Shown here one piece after another: positions 50,772 through 59,874 of a DNA stretch of 64,000 nucleotides; the stretch's first letter is position 1; each line of letters opens with the position of its first letter. The stretch comes from RGIG4608 sp045643885 (GTDB taxonomy: Bacteria > Bacillota > Clostridia > Oscillospirales > CAG-272). Position numbers and translations under genes: made by a program. The notes beneath the pieces were generated by a model. It saw nothing but the letters and a program-made list of their open reading frames with translations, ran no database searches and was not told where the DNA came from. The stretch spans positions 7,169 through 71,168 of the forward strand of contig JAZRFY010000026.1 in the NCBI GenBank assembly GCA_045643885.1, given 5' to 3'.

Positions 50772-51641
50772 ATGAATTTTGATAAAATAAATTTTATTCC
50801 TTTAAGATTAAAAGATGAAATTACAAAAAATGTATACGAAAAAGGAATTCTTGAAGAAATCAGAATACGAAAAAACAGAAATGCTTACATAATTGTTTCA
50901 GGCAAAAACATAGTATTAAACATAATTATTCACGATGAGGAGATGCTTGAAATAATTCAAAAAATCACAAGAAACTCCTTGTATGCCTATCGAGATACAA
51001 TCGTCAACGGTTACATAAGCTTTGAATACGGAATTCGCATCGGTGTAATAGGATCAGCCAACGTTGAAAACAATTCGATTATCGGCATATCAGATATAAA
51101 CGAGCTTGCTATAAGAATACCCAATAATATTTCAGTTAACGTAGACGATTTGCTTGATCTTGTTCGAGCAAATTCCGTATTGATATATTCACCGCCAGGA
51201 GAGGGGAAAACTACTCTTTTGCGTGCACTTATAAGAGAGCTATCAGTTGGACACCTCGGGAAGCGTTTGGGTGTTATAGACACCCGAGATGAGCTTATTT
51301 GCGACTTTGATAATAAAGAAGCTCTTGTGAGTGTTCTAAGTAAATATCCAAGAGAAAACGGCATAGAAATCGCCATAAGAACGATGAATCCACAAATAAT
51401 CATGTGCGATGAAATTGGTGATGCAAAGGACTCAAGAGCTTTTCTTGAAGCTCAAGGAATAGGAGTTCCCATAATCGCGACCTGTCACGGCTCTTCAATT
51501 AAAGAAATACTTTCTCACACCGGAATACGCAATCTTCACGTAAACTCAATTTTTGATTATTATATTGGAATCAAGAGAGGGAATAACATGGATTTTATTT
51601 ATACCGTACATTCTTGGAGAGATGCCAATGATTGTTTATAA
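50772..51641 (+). CDS. spoIIIAA: Stage III sporulation ATPase SpoIIIAA
   Basis: A 289-residue secretion-type ATPase that energises the SpoIIIA-SpoIIQ channel in the mother cell. Walker A is PPGEGKTTLLRAL (about 139-151), Walker B IIMCDEIGD (about 211), with TCHGSS after it. The frame has the standard N-terminal domain before. First of eight genes in the canonical order. Confidence 0.95.
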   Translation: MNFDKINFIPLRLKDEITKNVYEKGILEEIRIRKNRNAYIIVSGKNIVLNIIIHDEEMLEIIQKITRNSLYAYRDTIVNGYISFEYGIRIGVIGSANVENNSIIGISDINELAIRIPNNISVNVDDLLDLVRANSVLIYSPPGEGKTTLLRALIRELSVGHLGKRLGVIDTRDELICDFDNKEALVSVLSKYPRENGIEIAIRTMNPQIIMCDEIGDAKDSRAFLEAQGIGVPIIATCHGSSIKEILSHTGIRNLHVNSIFDYYIGIKRGNNMDFIYTVHSWRDANDCL

Positions 51642-52110
51642 AGCTCTTGGTGCTATAGGAATAATATTCTCAGGCTTCTGGTTTTACGTTGTATGTGAAG
51701 GCTTTCAAAAGAAAAAATCATCGCAATTGGATGGCTTTATTGAATTGTTAGCATATATTAGAAATCAGATAAAATGCTATATGATGCCGATTGATTCTAT
51801 ATTTAAAGGTTGCTCAAAATCTATTCTCTTAAAATGTGGATATTTCAGCAATAGTATACCCAAAAATCTCGAGGAATTGTTAAGCAATTCAGTTCTCTAT
51901 ATTGACAATGAATCAGAGCTCCATCTGAATAATTTGGCAAGGGGCTTTGGAACAGTATATTTCAACGAGCAAATCAAGCTTTGTGACGATTGCCTCAATG
52001 AGCTTAATAAGATCCGTGAGAAAAATACAGTAAAAAGAAAAAATGACAGAAAAGTATCACTTGCAATATGCATATCGATGTCACTTTCATTGATACTCAT
52101 ATTGATTTAG
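51628..52110 (+). CDS. spoIIIAB: Stage III sporulation protein SpoIIIAB
   Basis: A 160-residue membrane protein with an N-terminal helix (about 5-25), a cytoplasmic helical domain like secretion GspF parts, and a C-terminal helix (about 145-160). The ATG at 51628 is eight bases after GGAGA and overlaps spoIIIAA by 14 bases. The motif MPIDSIFKGC is recognisable from this family. Confidence 0.9.
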   Translation: MIVYKALGAIGIIFSGFWFYVVCEGFQKKKSSQLDGFIELLAYIRNQIKCYMMPIDSIFKGCSKSILLKCGYFSNSIPKNLEELLSNSVLYIDNESELHLNNLARGFGTVYFNEQIKLCDDCLNELNKIREKNTVKRKNDRKVSLAICISMSLSLILILI

Positions 52111-52123
52111 TTTAGGAGGTTTA

Positions 52124-52318
52124 ATGGGAATCGATATTATATTAAAGGTTGCCGGTATTGGAATCATAGTTTCAATATTGGCACAAATTCTGAACAAATC
52201 AGGACGGGACGAGCAGGGGCTTATGCTGATAATATCGGGTATAATAGTCGTGTTTTTAGTAATAGTAGGAGAGCTTGGAAACTTGTTTGAAAGTATAAAG
52301 GATGTGTTTGAGCTTTGA
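52124..52318 (+). CDS. spoIIIAC: Stage III sporulation protein SpoIIIAC
   Basis: A 64-residue protein with two membrane helices (about 4-22 and 33-52) and the SGRDEQGLMLIISGIIV loop typical of the family. GGAGG precedes the ATG. It joins SpoIIIAD in the channel's membrane base. Confidence 0.94.
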   Translation: MGIDIILKVAGIGIIVSILAQILNKSGRDEQGLMLIISGIIVVFLVIVGELGNLFESIKDVFEL

Positions 52319-52704
52319 GCGATACGTTTAAAATCTGTGCTATAGGAATTTTTTGCGCTATAGCTTGTGTAGTTATAAAGAGCTGTCAATCAGGTTTTGT
52401 CATTCCTACAAGGCTTGTTGGTATGATAATTCTATACTCATTTCTTGCAGTTTTGATTTCTCCCATAATCACTTATATAAGCGGCCTTATGGGTATGGCA
52501 ATATCTATATCTCACATAGAATTAATGGTAAAAGCGATAAGTCTTGCGTATATAACTCAAATAACGTGCGATATATGTAAAGAATGTGGAGAAAATACTC
52601 TGGCATCGGGAATAGATACAATCGGCAAAATTGAGATACTTGTTTTAGCACTTCCTCTTGTGGATGAGATCATCAAAATGTCGGAGGAGCTTGCCTCATG
52701 GTAA
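52315..52704 (+). CDS. spoIIIAD: Stage III sporulation protein SpoIIIAD (TTG start)
   Basis: A 129-residue protein with about four membrane helices. It starts with TTG at 52315, overlapping the spoIIIAC stop (TTGA), so translation is coupled. The ITQITCDICKECGENTLASGIDTIGKIE part (split here over about 82-109) is the family signature. Confidence 0.92.
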   Translation: MSDTFKICAIGIFCAIACVVIKSCQSGFVIPTRLVGMIILYSFLAVLISPIITYISGLMGMAISISHIELMVKAISLAYITQITCDICKECGENTLASGIDTIGKIEILVLALPLVDEIIKMSEELASW

Positions 52705-53834
52705 AGAAATTGCTCATAATCATACTACTTGTCTTATCAATTTTACCGTTTTTCAGTGTCCAAGCATATGCAAATGAAACTGATGTTCCGGACGAATACG
52801 TAGACTTTATGAATGAATTGCCAAATGATATCAAGGAGCTTTTACCTGAGGGCTTGTTTTCGAGCAACTCGAACGAGATGCTAGATGCAGCTGAAGAAAT
52901 TTCAGGATGGGACTTCATATTTGACGTTCTGATAAATTTAGTAGGCATAAATTGGCGCGATATATTAAAGCACACGGCTGTAATTTGCTCCGTGCTTGTT
53001 ATTTCTTCGGTCATAAGGTCATTGAAGGACTCGGTTTCAAACGCGGCTACAGTTAAAATTATCGAGCTTATAAGCTCAGTAATATTGGTCACAATCTTAA
53101 TTGAGCAATCAAGAGAGCCTCTGACAAAAACCATGCAGCTATTAGAAAATATAAAGATCTTCGTGAATACCATGTCACCACTTGTTTGCTCAATGTATGC
53201 AATGGGGGGCAACGTAAGCTCTGCTCTTGTTTCTAATTATGGATTGATAGTTTTCCTTTCTATATTTGAAAATGTGTGTATATTGGCACTTGAAACAATT
53301 CTTGGCATATGCCTGGCATTAACGCTTGCGTCATCATTCGTAGAAGATGGCAATCTTTTGTCTATCAGCTCAGCATTAAAAAAGACTTTTACTTTTATCA
53401 TTGGATTTCTGATGCTTGTTTTTACTACAGTTATATCCACCCAAGGCATCTTAGCTTCACGGGCAGAGAGCTTAATCACAAAGACTACTAAAATGTTAGT
53501 TAGCCAATTGATTCCCGTGGTAGGCTCTACTGTAGGTGAAACTTTGAAAACGGCAGGCGCAAGCGTTGAGTATCTAAGGACGAGCATAGGTGTTGTGCTT
53601 ATTGTTGCTTTTGTTATTCTTATTCTGCCAACGTTTTTGAACGTATTTTTGCATCGACTGGCCTTGATTATTTCAAACGGAATTGCAGGACTTTTGGGAT
53701 GTAGAAAGGAGGGAGGAGTTTTAAGCGAGATTTCGAGTATATACGGATATGCTATAGCAATTATTTCAATATGTGCTATTGCCTTACTGTTCCTCTTGAC
53801 CATATTTGCAAAATCTTCGTCTCCTCTTACTTAA
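52698..53834 (+). CDS. spoIIIAE: Stage III sporulation protein SpoIIIAE
   Basis: A 378-residue protein with a cleavable-type signal peptide (about 1-25) and seven or so membrane helices. Overlaps spoIIIAD by seven bases. VSPLVCSMYAMGG-type segments and LEYLRTSIGVVLIV are seen. It is the polytopic centre of the SpoIIIA complex. Confidence 0.92.
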   Translation: MVKKLLIIILLVLSILPFFSVQAYANETDVPDEYVDFMNELPNDIKELLPEGLFSSNSNEMLDAAEEISGWDFIFDVLINLVGINWRDILKHTAVICSVLVISSVIRSLKDSVSNAATVKIIELISSVILVTILIEQSREPLTKTMQLLENIKIFVNTMSPLVCSMYAMGGNVSSALVSNYGLIVFLSIFENVCILALETILGICLALTLASSFVEDGNLLSISSALKKTFTFIIGFLMLVFTTVISTQGILASRAESLITKTTKMLVSQLIPVVGSTVGETLKTAGASVEYLRTSIGVVLIVAFVILILPTFLNVFLHRLALIISNGIAGLLGCRKEGGVLSEISSIYGYAIAIISICAIALLFLLTIFAKSSSPLT

Positions 53835-54338
53835 ATGAACAAATATTTACTGACAATCATCATCACGTCAATTTCAATTGGACTGTGCAATATAATTATT
53901 CCAAAGCAAAGCGGACTCGATAAAAGTGTAAAATTTATCGGAATGCTTATCATTCTCGCAACCGTTTTGTCACCCATCATCGATGGAATAAAAAACATTA
54001 ATGACGAAACCGTTGATTTGGTCAAGGACAAACTGTCTTTTGATGCCGAGAAAGAAAAGGATAAATATGAATTCATCTTAGAAGATTATTTGTCTGATTA
54101 TTCCTATGATTTAGTGAATGATTATATTAAAAATGAGCTGAATATTAAATTCGATATCGCATCCGAAGAGTGCGAAGTGAATTTGTCTATAGTCAACGAA
54201 GGAGAAAATAAAAAGATTTCTCATGTTCAGGTTCTTTTGTCCGGCGCAGCAATTTTCAAGAATCCGTATGATATTGAGCAATACGTAAGCAGCATGCTTG
54301 GAGCAGAATGCTCGGTATATATAAAAAACAGGAGGTGA
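53835..54338 (+). CDS. spoIIIAF: Stage III sporulation protein SpoIIIAF
   Basis: A 167-residue protein with two N-terminal helices (about 5-20 and 30-50) and a soluble ring-building domain. Starts directly after the spoIIIAE stop. Shorter than the Bacillus protein by about 40 residues. Confidence 0.88.
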   Translation: MNKYLLTIIITSISIGLCNIIIPKQSGLDKSVKFIGMLIILATVLSPIIDGIKNINDETVDLVKDKLSFDAEKEKDKYEFILEDYLSDYSYDLVNDYIKNELNIKFDIASEECEVNLSIVNEGENKKISHVQVLLSGAAIFKNPYDIEQYVSSMLGAECSVYIKNRR

Positions 54339-54342
54339 GTAA

Positions 54343-54861
54343 ATGAAAGGGAAACAACAAGAAAAAGAAACCTTGCTATCATATCTAACAAAGCAAAAAA
54401 GCACACTCATCATCATTATGGTTGCGGTTTTGGCATTTTTACTGCTTATTATTCCAAGTGGCACTTCAAATAATACAACGAAAAATGATATTGATCGCAT
54501 CGACGAGTATGAAAAGAAAATGGAAGCAAAGATTGCAGATCTTTGCTCGGGTGTAAAAGGTGTATCATCAATAACTGTAAGCGTTTATTTTGACAGTGGA
54601 TTTGAAACTGTCTACGCCTATAATGAAGAGAGCAGAGCAACATCGAACGGAATCAATTCCGAAAAGAAATACGTTACAATCGGTTCAGGCAATGATGAAA
54701 GTATGGTTTGCCTGTTCGAAAGAATGCCCCATATAAGCGGAGTAGCCGTAGTTTGCAAAGGAGGAGGGAATTCCATGATTGCAAGCGAAATAATCAATCT
54801 TATTTCATCAGCCTTTGACGTTCCAAAAAACAAAATATACGTGGCAGAAGGAAAAAACTAA
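54343..54861 (+). CDS. spoIIIAG: Stage III sporulation protein SpoIIIAG
   Basis: A 172-residue protein with one helix (about 24-42) and a ring-building domain ending in EIINLISSAFDVPKNKI. It forms the large stacked ring of the channel. GGAGG precedes the start. Somewhat shorter than Bacillus SpoIIIAG. Confidence 0.92.
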   Translation: MKGKQQEKETLLSYLTKQKSTLIIIMVAVLAFLLLIIPSGTSNNTTKNDIDRIDEYEKKMEAKIADLCSGVKGVSSITVSVYFDSGFETVYAYNEESRATSNGINSEKKYVTIGSGNDESMVCLFERMPHISGVAVVCKGGGNSMIASEIINLISSAFDVPKNKIYVAEGKN

Positions 54862-54932
54862 TCAGTATATGTTCTAAAACCCCAAACAGTGAATAAAATA
54901 TAGTGTACTACAAACAAACGGAGGTTATTTTT

Positions 54933-55514
54933 ATGAATACAGAAGAAAAGTACGAATTGATAGAAGTTGAGGAAGTAAAGTTCTTTGATAAAGTCAAAGA
55001 ATTCTTTGGAAAAATCGGGAGAAGAAATCTCATAATTATTGGCTCAGTGTTGCTTGTTGCAGTAGCAGTTTGTCTTAACTGGGTATTATTTGCACAGCCA
55101 GATGATGAAGGATTCGATTATAATCAAGCAGGCACCGAGCTTGAAGAAAACGAAACCAGTGAAGTTCTTGCATACTTTGCTTCAACCCAGGTGAGCAGAG
55201 ATAGAGCGAGAGATGAAGCACTTGCAGTTCTCCAGAATGTCGTTGATTCTACAGACACAGATAGCGCTGAAAAGACTCAGGCACTCGAGGATATAGCAAC
55301 TATGGCAGCTAATATTGAAGCTGAAGCTAATATCGAAGCCATGGTTATGGCAAAGGGATTTGAGCAATGTGTTGCAATAATCAATGACGGTATGTGCACG
55401 GTTGTTGTTATGAGTGAAGGTCTTCTTCCTAACGAGATGGCTCAAATTAACGAAATCGTATACGAACAAACAGGTATTAAACCGGTTAACGTTAAATACA
55501 TAGAAAAGAAATAA
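54933..55514 (+). CDS. spoIIIAH: Stage III sporulation protein SpoIIIAH
   Basis: A 193-residue protein with one helix (about 40-58) and an extracytoplasmic YscJ-like domain: STQVSRDRARDEALAVLQNVVD and the C-terminal EQTGIKPVNVKYIEK. It binds SpoIIQ across the septum. The ATG at 54933 has GGAGG nine bases ahead; a longer frame lacks one. Confidence 0.93.
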   Translation: MNTEEKYELIEVEEVKFFDKVKEFFGKIGRRNLIIIGSVLLVAVAVCLNWVLFAQPDDEGFDYNQAGTELEENETSEVLAYFASTQVSRDRARDEALAVLQNVVDSTDTDSAEKTQALEDIATMAANIEAEANIEAMVMAKGFEQCVAIINDGMCTVVVMSEGLLPNEMAQINEIVYEQTGIKPVNVKYIEKK

Positions 55515-55518
55515 TGAT

Positions 55519-55542
55519 AAGCACCGACGTTTGTCGGTGCTT
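55519..55542 (+). terminator. Hairpin after spoIIIAH, probable weak terminator
   Basis: AAGCACCGAC and GTCGGTGCTT (55519-55528, 55533-55542) with a GTTT loop. The tail AAATCTTT is only weakly T-rich, so read-through into ymxH is possible. Confidence 0.6.
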
Positions 55543-55563
55543 AAATCTTTATAGGAGGGAATT

Positions 55564-55857
55564 ATGGATATAATCAGCACGGCAGATTTAAGAAAAAAAG
55601 AGATAATAAATCTTTGTGACGGAGCCAGACTTGGTTGTGCAACTGATTTTGAGTTTGATAGATGCTCTTCGGTAATTACAGGGCTGATACTCAAAAAAGA
55701 AAACGGATTTTTCGGACTTTGTGAATCCGAAAGAGTTATAATTCCGTGGTGTAGGGTAGAGTGCATCGGAGATGATACAATACTTGTGAGATTTCAATCC
55801 GATGAGCTTGCTTCTTTATGCAAGAAAAGAAGGAAAAGCTTCTTTAACCTATACTGA
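55564..55857 (+). CDS. ymxH: YlmC/YmxH-family PRC-barrel sporulation protein
   Basis: A 97-residue protein. A PRC-barrel fold: DLRKKEIINLCDGARLG at the start and ERVIIPWCRVECIGDDTILV in the second half. YmxH/YlmC proteins are conserved in spore formers with an uncertain role in sporulation. GGAGG precedes the start. It lies between the spoIIIA operon and the rpsB promoter. Confidence 0.88.
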   Translation: MDIISTADLRKKEIINLCDGARLGCATDFEFDRCSSVITGLILKKENGFFGLCESERVIIPWCRVECIGDDTILVRFQSDELASLCKKRRKSFFNLY

Positions 55858-55891
55858 ATTGTAAACAAATTGTAAACTTTGATTTTGCCTC

Positions 55892-55921
55892 TTGAAAATA
55901 TATATATGTATATGTTATAAT
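55892..55921 (+). promoter_or_regulatory. Sigma-A type promoter for rpsB-tsf
   Basis: TTGAAA (55892-55897) and TATAAT (55916-55921), 18-base spacer, with an AT-alternating stretch between. The leader to rpsB is about 140 bases. Confidence 0.75.
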
Positions 55922-55986
55922 CGTTTGTAATTGTGCGAAAATCATGCACAATGATAAAAAATACACACACAGAGGCATAAAACAAT

Positions 55987-56029
55987 GCCGGTGTTGCTGG
56001 GTTTTATCTCGGTAATTGCGATTGTCGGC
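55987..56029 (+). promoter_or_regulatory. Candidate structured leader of rpsB
   Basis: GCCGGTGTTGC (55987-55997) can pair with GCGATTGTCGGC (56018-56029) to form an 11-pair stem with one bulged T, several G-U pairs and a 20-base loop. S2 commonly controls its own operon through such leader RNA. Confidence 0.35.
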
Positions 56030-56067
56030 TATCTGTGGTGGAAAAAAACCGAAGGAGGACATGAAAC

Positions 56068-56799
56068 ATGTCAATTATTTCAATTAAGCAGCTTCTCGAA
56101 GCTGGCGTCCATTTTGGACATCACACAAGAAGATGGAACCCCAAGATGAGTGAGTACATCTTCACAGAAAGAAACGGTATCTACATCATCGACCTTCAGA
56201 AGACAGTTAAGAAGTTTGAAGAAGCTTACATGTTCGTACGTGATATCGCTGCAGAGGGTGGCAACATTCTTTTCGTTGGTACAAAGAAGCAGGCAACTGA
56301 TGCTATCAAGGAAGAAGCAACACGTTGCGGTATGTACTATGTAAACGTTCGTTGGCCCGGTGGTATGCTTACAAACCACAAGACAATTAAGAAGTCTATC
56401 GCTCGTCTTAACGCTCTTACAAAGATGCAGGAAGACGGCACATTTGATCTTCCTCCTAAGAAGGAAGTTGCTACAAAGCAGAAGGAAATCTTCGACCTTG
56501 AAAAGAGCTACGGTGGTATCAAGAATATGGATACACTTCCCGCAGCAATCTTCATTGTAGACCCCAAGAAGGAAAGAAATGCAGTTCTCGAAGCAAAGAA
56601 GCTCGGTATTCCCGTTGTTGCTATCGTTGACACAAACTGTGATCCTGATGATGCTGACTACGTAATTCCCGGTAACGATGACGCTATCCGCGCTATCAAG
56701 CTCATCTCTTCCGTAATCGCTGACGCTGTTATCGAAGGTAAGCAGGGTGAACAGACTGTTGAAGTAGCTGCAGAGGCTACAGAAGTAGTTGCAGAATAA
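56068..56799 (+). CDS. rpsB: 30S ribosomal protein S2
   Basis: A 243-residue protein of normal length. QLLEAGVHFGHHTRRWNPKM and GTKKQATDAIKEEA are typical of S2. GGAGG lies nine bases before the ATG; an out-of-frame ATG falls between. An Ala/Glu/Val-rich tail ends the protein. tsf follows in 33 bases, the universal pair. Confidence 0.97.
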   Translation: MSIISIKQLLEAGVHFGHHTRRWNPKMSEYIFTERNGIYIIDLQKTVKKFEEAYMFVRDIAAEGGNILFVGTKKQATDAIKEEATRCGMYYVNVRWPGGMLTNHKTIKKSIARLNALTKMQEDGTFDLPPKKEVATKQKEIFDLEKSYGGIKNMDTLPAAIFIVDPKKERNAVLEAKKLGIPVVAIVDTNCDPDDADYVIPGNDDAIRAIKLISSVIADAVIEGKQGEQTVEVAAEATEVVAE

Positions 56800-56832
56800 T
56801 TTTAATCTTATAAATTAAGTGAGGGTAAAATA

Positions 56833-57759
56833 ATGGCTAATATTACAGCAAAAGACGTTGCGGCTTTGCGCGCAAAAACAGGACTTGGTATGATGGACTG
56901 CAAGAAGGCTCTTGTTGTGGCTGACGGCGACATCGAAAAGGCAGTTAAGCTTCTTCGTGAAAAGGGTCTTGCAACTGCTGCAAAGAAGGAAAGCAGAATC
57001 GCTGCTGAAGGTATCGTTGATATTATGACAATCGGCAACGTATCCGCTATGATCGAAGTTAACTCTGAAACAGACTTCGTTGCAAAGAACGACACATTCA
57101 AGGAATTCGTTAAGGGCCTTCTCAGAACAGTTATCAACTGCAAGCCCGTTGACCTTGAAGCTCTTCTTAACACAAAGTTCGACGGTACAGAAACACTCGT
57201 TAAGGATTCTCTTGTTGAAAAGATCGCTATGATCGGTGAAAAGCTTGACATCCGTCGTTTCGTAATCGTTGAGGGTACAACAAGCACATATATCCACGGT
57301 CTTGGTTCTATCGGCGTTATCGTATCTTTCGAAGCTGATGAAGCAGCTGTAAATCACCCTGGTTTTGCTGAGTTCTCAAAGAACATCGCTCTTCAGGTTG
57401 GTGCATATCCCGTTGCATATCTTAACAAGGAGTCCGTTCCTGCTTCTGTAATTGAAGAGGAAAAGAACATCCTTATGGCACAGATCGCAAACGATCCTGC
57501 TAACTCCAAGAAGCCCGCTCAGATCATCGAAAAGATGGTTGTTGGACGTATTGGTAAGTTCTACGATAACAACTGCTTGCTCGAGCAGGCTTACGTTAAG
57601 GAAGATTCCCTTAAGGTTTGCCAGTATGTAGCTCAGTCCGCTAAGGAATTCGGTGGCAACATCGCAGTTACAGGCTACTGCCGTTTCGAAAAGGGCGAAG
57701 GCATTCAGAAGAAGGAAGAAAACTTCGCTGAAGAAATCGCAAAGCTTACAAATAAGTAA
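56833..57759 (+). CDS. tsf: Elongation factor Ts
   Basis: A 308-residue nucleotide exchange factor for EF-Tu. The UBA-like start (AKDVAALRAKTGLGMMDCKKAL) is followed by the core with SETDFVAKNDTF, then two dimer-like halves; ERIGKFYDN near the end corresponds to the usual VEGRINKF-type block. Of normal length. A strong terminator follows. Confidence 0.96.
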   Translation: MANITAKDVAALRAKTGLGMMDCKKALVVADGDIEKAVKLLREKGLATAAKKESRIAAEGIVDIMTIGNVSAMIEVNSETDFVAKNDTFKEFVKGLLRTVINCKPVDLEALLNTKFDGTETLVKDSLVEKIAMIGEKLDIRRFVIVEGTTSTYIHGLGSIGVIVSFEADEAAVNHPGFAEFSKNIALQVGAYPVAYLNKESVPASVIEEEKNILMAQIANDPANSKKPAQIIEKMVVGRIGKFYDNNCLLEQAYVKEDSLKVCQYVAQSAKEFGGNIAVTGYCRFEKGEGIQKKEENFAEEIAKLTNK

Positions 57760-57776
57760 TTTGTAAAAATAAAATT

Positions 57777-57809
57777 AGTTGCCTGGATTTAATTCAGGCA
57801 ACTTTTTTT
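57777..57809 (+). terminator. Intrinsic terminator after tsf
   Basis: AGTTGCCTG and CAGGCAACT (57777-57785, 57795-57803) with a nine-base loop that can pair further, then TTTTTTT. Confidence 0.92.
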
Positions 57810-57826
57810 GTTATAATGGAGGATTT

Positions 57827-58351
57827 ATGAATATAAGATCGTCTACAATTAAAACTGAAAGACTCACTCTTCACGGACTCAATGTCTCAGATGCAGAAAA
57901 TATGATAGATATCCTTACAAATGAAGAGGTAGCATTAACATATATGCTTCCTAAATTCACATGTAGGGAAGAAGCATATAAGCTTTTTGAAAGAATAATG
58001 AATCTCTCAAATTCTGAAGACAAATTCGTATATGGCATATATCTTAATGAAAGAATCATTGGTTTTACTAATGAGGTAGAAAAAAACGATGAATTTATTG
58101 AGCTTGGATATGTAATCGATCCTGAATTCAAGGGGAACGGATATGCAACCGAGGCACTTAAAGCATCTATAAAAGAGCTTTTTTCCATGGGATATCCTTC
58201 AGTAAAGACAGGTGCTTTTGAGAAAAATGTAGCAAGTATGCGTGTGATGGAAAAGTGTGGCATGACAAGATGCGATTTTACTGAAACCGTAGAATATAAC
58301 GGAAAACAAATTAATTGCATTATTTATATGATAAAGAAAGCATCCGAATGA
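57827..58351 (+). CDS. GNAT N-acetyltransferase (RimJ/RimL type)
   Basis: A 174-residue enzyme. TERLTLHGLNVSDAENM is the usual start of this group; FIELGYVIDPEFKGNGYATEALKASI carries the acetyl-CoA-binding pyrophosphate loop, and ENVASMRVMEKCGM-type sequence (FEKNVASMRVMEKCGM) ends the core. Target unknown. The ATG at 57827 has GGAGG five bases upstream. Confidence 0.9.
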   Translation: MNIRSSTIKTERLTLHGLNVSDAENMIDILTNEEVALTYMLPKFTCREEAYKLFERIMNLSNSEDKFVYGIYLNERIIGFTNEVEKNDEFIELGYVIDPEFKGNGYATEALKASIKELFSMGYPSVKTGAFEKNVASMRVMEKCGMTRCDFTETVEYNGKQINCIIYMIKKASE

Positions 58352-58370
58352 AATCTTCGGATGCCTTTTT
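58340..58370 (+). terminator. Terminator overlapping the GNAT stop codon
   Basis: GCATCCGAA and TTCGGATGC (58340-58348, 58356-58364) with a seven-base loop, then CTTTTTG. It serves both the GNAT gene and the convergent oxidoreductase. Confidence 0.85.
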
Positions 58371-58374
58371 GTTA

Positions 58375-59874
58375 TTAAGATTTAAAAGCCTTTTCATATG
58401 CAGCCTTTGCGCCCATCATAACGTTTGCAAGACCGCCTGCGTTCTCACTTTGTTGTCCAACGAAGAAGAGATTCTTAACGGGTGTTATATGAGTTGGATT
58501 TTGTTGATTCCAAATAGGAACAACACCTCCAAAAGAGCATTTCTTCATATGAGTATACTCTCTATATTCAATTGCAGTCATAATCTTCATAGTTGTTATA
58601 TGCTTTGAAAGATCAGGAATTTGCTTTTCTGCAAGAGAAATAAGAGTTTTAGCATATTCTTCTTTTTTGTCCTCCCATGATGCATCTTTAAGCGTGTCGG
58701 GAGCAACTGTATAAATTGTAAGACAATGCTTTCCTTCGGGAGCAAATTCAGGCGCATGGTGCGAGGGAACGAAAAGGAGATATCCATCATAGCCCTCATG
58801 GTAAATACCTGTTCTGAGCTTTACTGTTGCTTCGTGAAGATCATACATTCCATAGCAATAAGAAAGAGCAGAGCGCATATACTTCATGGGATCGATATCA
58901 ACACCGAGATGAAGCATAAACACTGCCTCCATAGGTCTGAAGGTGTTGAGAATATTTAGATAATTCTCATCAAGATGCTCGGCACCAACTGTGTCAAAGA
59001 AGAAATCCTTGCCACCACCGCAACCTACTACCATATCGCTTTCGATTACGTCACCGTTTTGGAGTCTTATGCCCTTAACGGTCTTATCTTCTACCAATAC
59101 CTTCTCAACGATAGTTCCGTAGTTAATTTTGCCACCGTGTGAGATGATATAATCAGCCAAAGCCTCGGGGATCTTTTGGCATCCGCCCTTTATATAGCAA
59201 TAGCCCGGATAATACTTTTTGCCATTCTTATAAAGAGGAATTCTCTTATCAAAAGCAGTTTCAAAGTTAGTAAATACAACTGCAAGACCTTGAGCTTCAG
59301 AAGGATCTGCACAGAAATCAGCAAGGATTCCGGTGTAAAGCGTTCTGATTTTCTCACTCTTGAAAAAGTGTTTTGTGAGCTCATCTGCATTCATATTTAC
59401 GTATTTTTTGATTTTCAAAAAAGCAAGAGCAAGCTTAATCTTGTTAAAAGCCGTTTGGGGAAGAGTGGTAAGATATCTAAGATACATTACGTCATCATAA
59501 AACTTATAGTATCTATCAATATTGGCAGCTTCTTCAGGGAAAAGCTCCTTCAATTTTTCTCTACGCCAATACGGGCCTTTATATTCACTTGGAGTTACCA
59601 TTCCATAGTCGGGCATTATGATATCTCTATCAGCTCGCATTGTTTCAAGGGTGATTCCAAGCTCTTTTAAAAACTCATATATGGGCTCTTCTTCAAGCAT
59701 GTCACCGATAAGCAAAGGACCTTGCTCAAATTTATAGCCCTCATGCTCGCAAAGTGCTACAACACCACCAGGAGCATGATTTTTATCATATATAATTACT
59801 TCGTGGCCATCTTTGGCTGCCATTGCACCGAACGTGAGACCACCAAGACCTGCGCCAATAATTGTTATTTTCAT
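58375..59874 (-). CDS. Phytoene-desaturase-like FAD oxidoreductase (CrtI family)
   Basis: A 499-residue flavoprotein. The FAD site is GAGLGGLTFGAMAAKDGHEVIIYDK (split over residues 7-30), the second conserved block YIKGGCQKIPEALADYI (about 230), and the C-terminal FAD-binding NLFFVGQQSENAGGLANVMMGAKAAYEKA. Members desaturate or isomerise polyprenes or act on other hydrophobic substrates. No phytoene synthase is in the window, so a carotenoid role is unproven. It is downstream of the GPH transporter and overlaps its start by four bases, so the pair acts on one substrate. Confidence 0.85.
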   Translation of the reverse strand: MKITIIGAGLGGLTFGAMAAKDGHEVIIYDKNHAPGGVVALCEHEGYKFEQGPLLIGDMLEEEPIYEFLKELGITLETMRADRDIIMPDYGMVTPSEYKGPYWRREKLKELFPEEAANIDRYYKFYDDVMYLRYLTTLPQTAFNKIKLALAFLKIKKYVNMNADELTKHFFKSEKIRTLYTGILADFCADPSEAQGLAVVFTNFETAFDKRIPLYKNGKKYYPGYCYIKGGCQKIPEALADYIISHGGKINYGTIVEKVLVEDKTVKGIRLQNGDVIESDMVVGCGGGKDFFFDTVGAEHLDENYLNILNTFRPMEAVFMLHLGVDIDPMKYMRSALSYCYGMYDLHEATVKLRTGIYHEGYDGYLLFVPSHHAPEFAPEGKHCLTIYTVAPDTLKDASWEDKKEEYAKTLISLAEKQIPDLSKHITTMKIMTAIEYREYTHMKKCSFGGVVPIWNQQNPTHITPVKNLFFVGQQSENAGGLANVMMGAKAAYEKAFKS

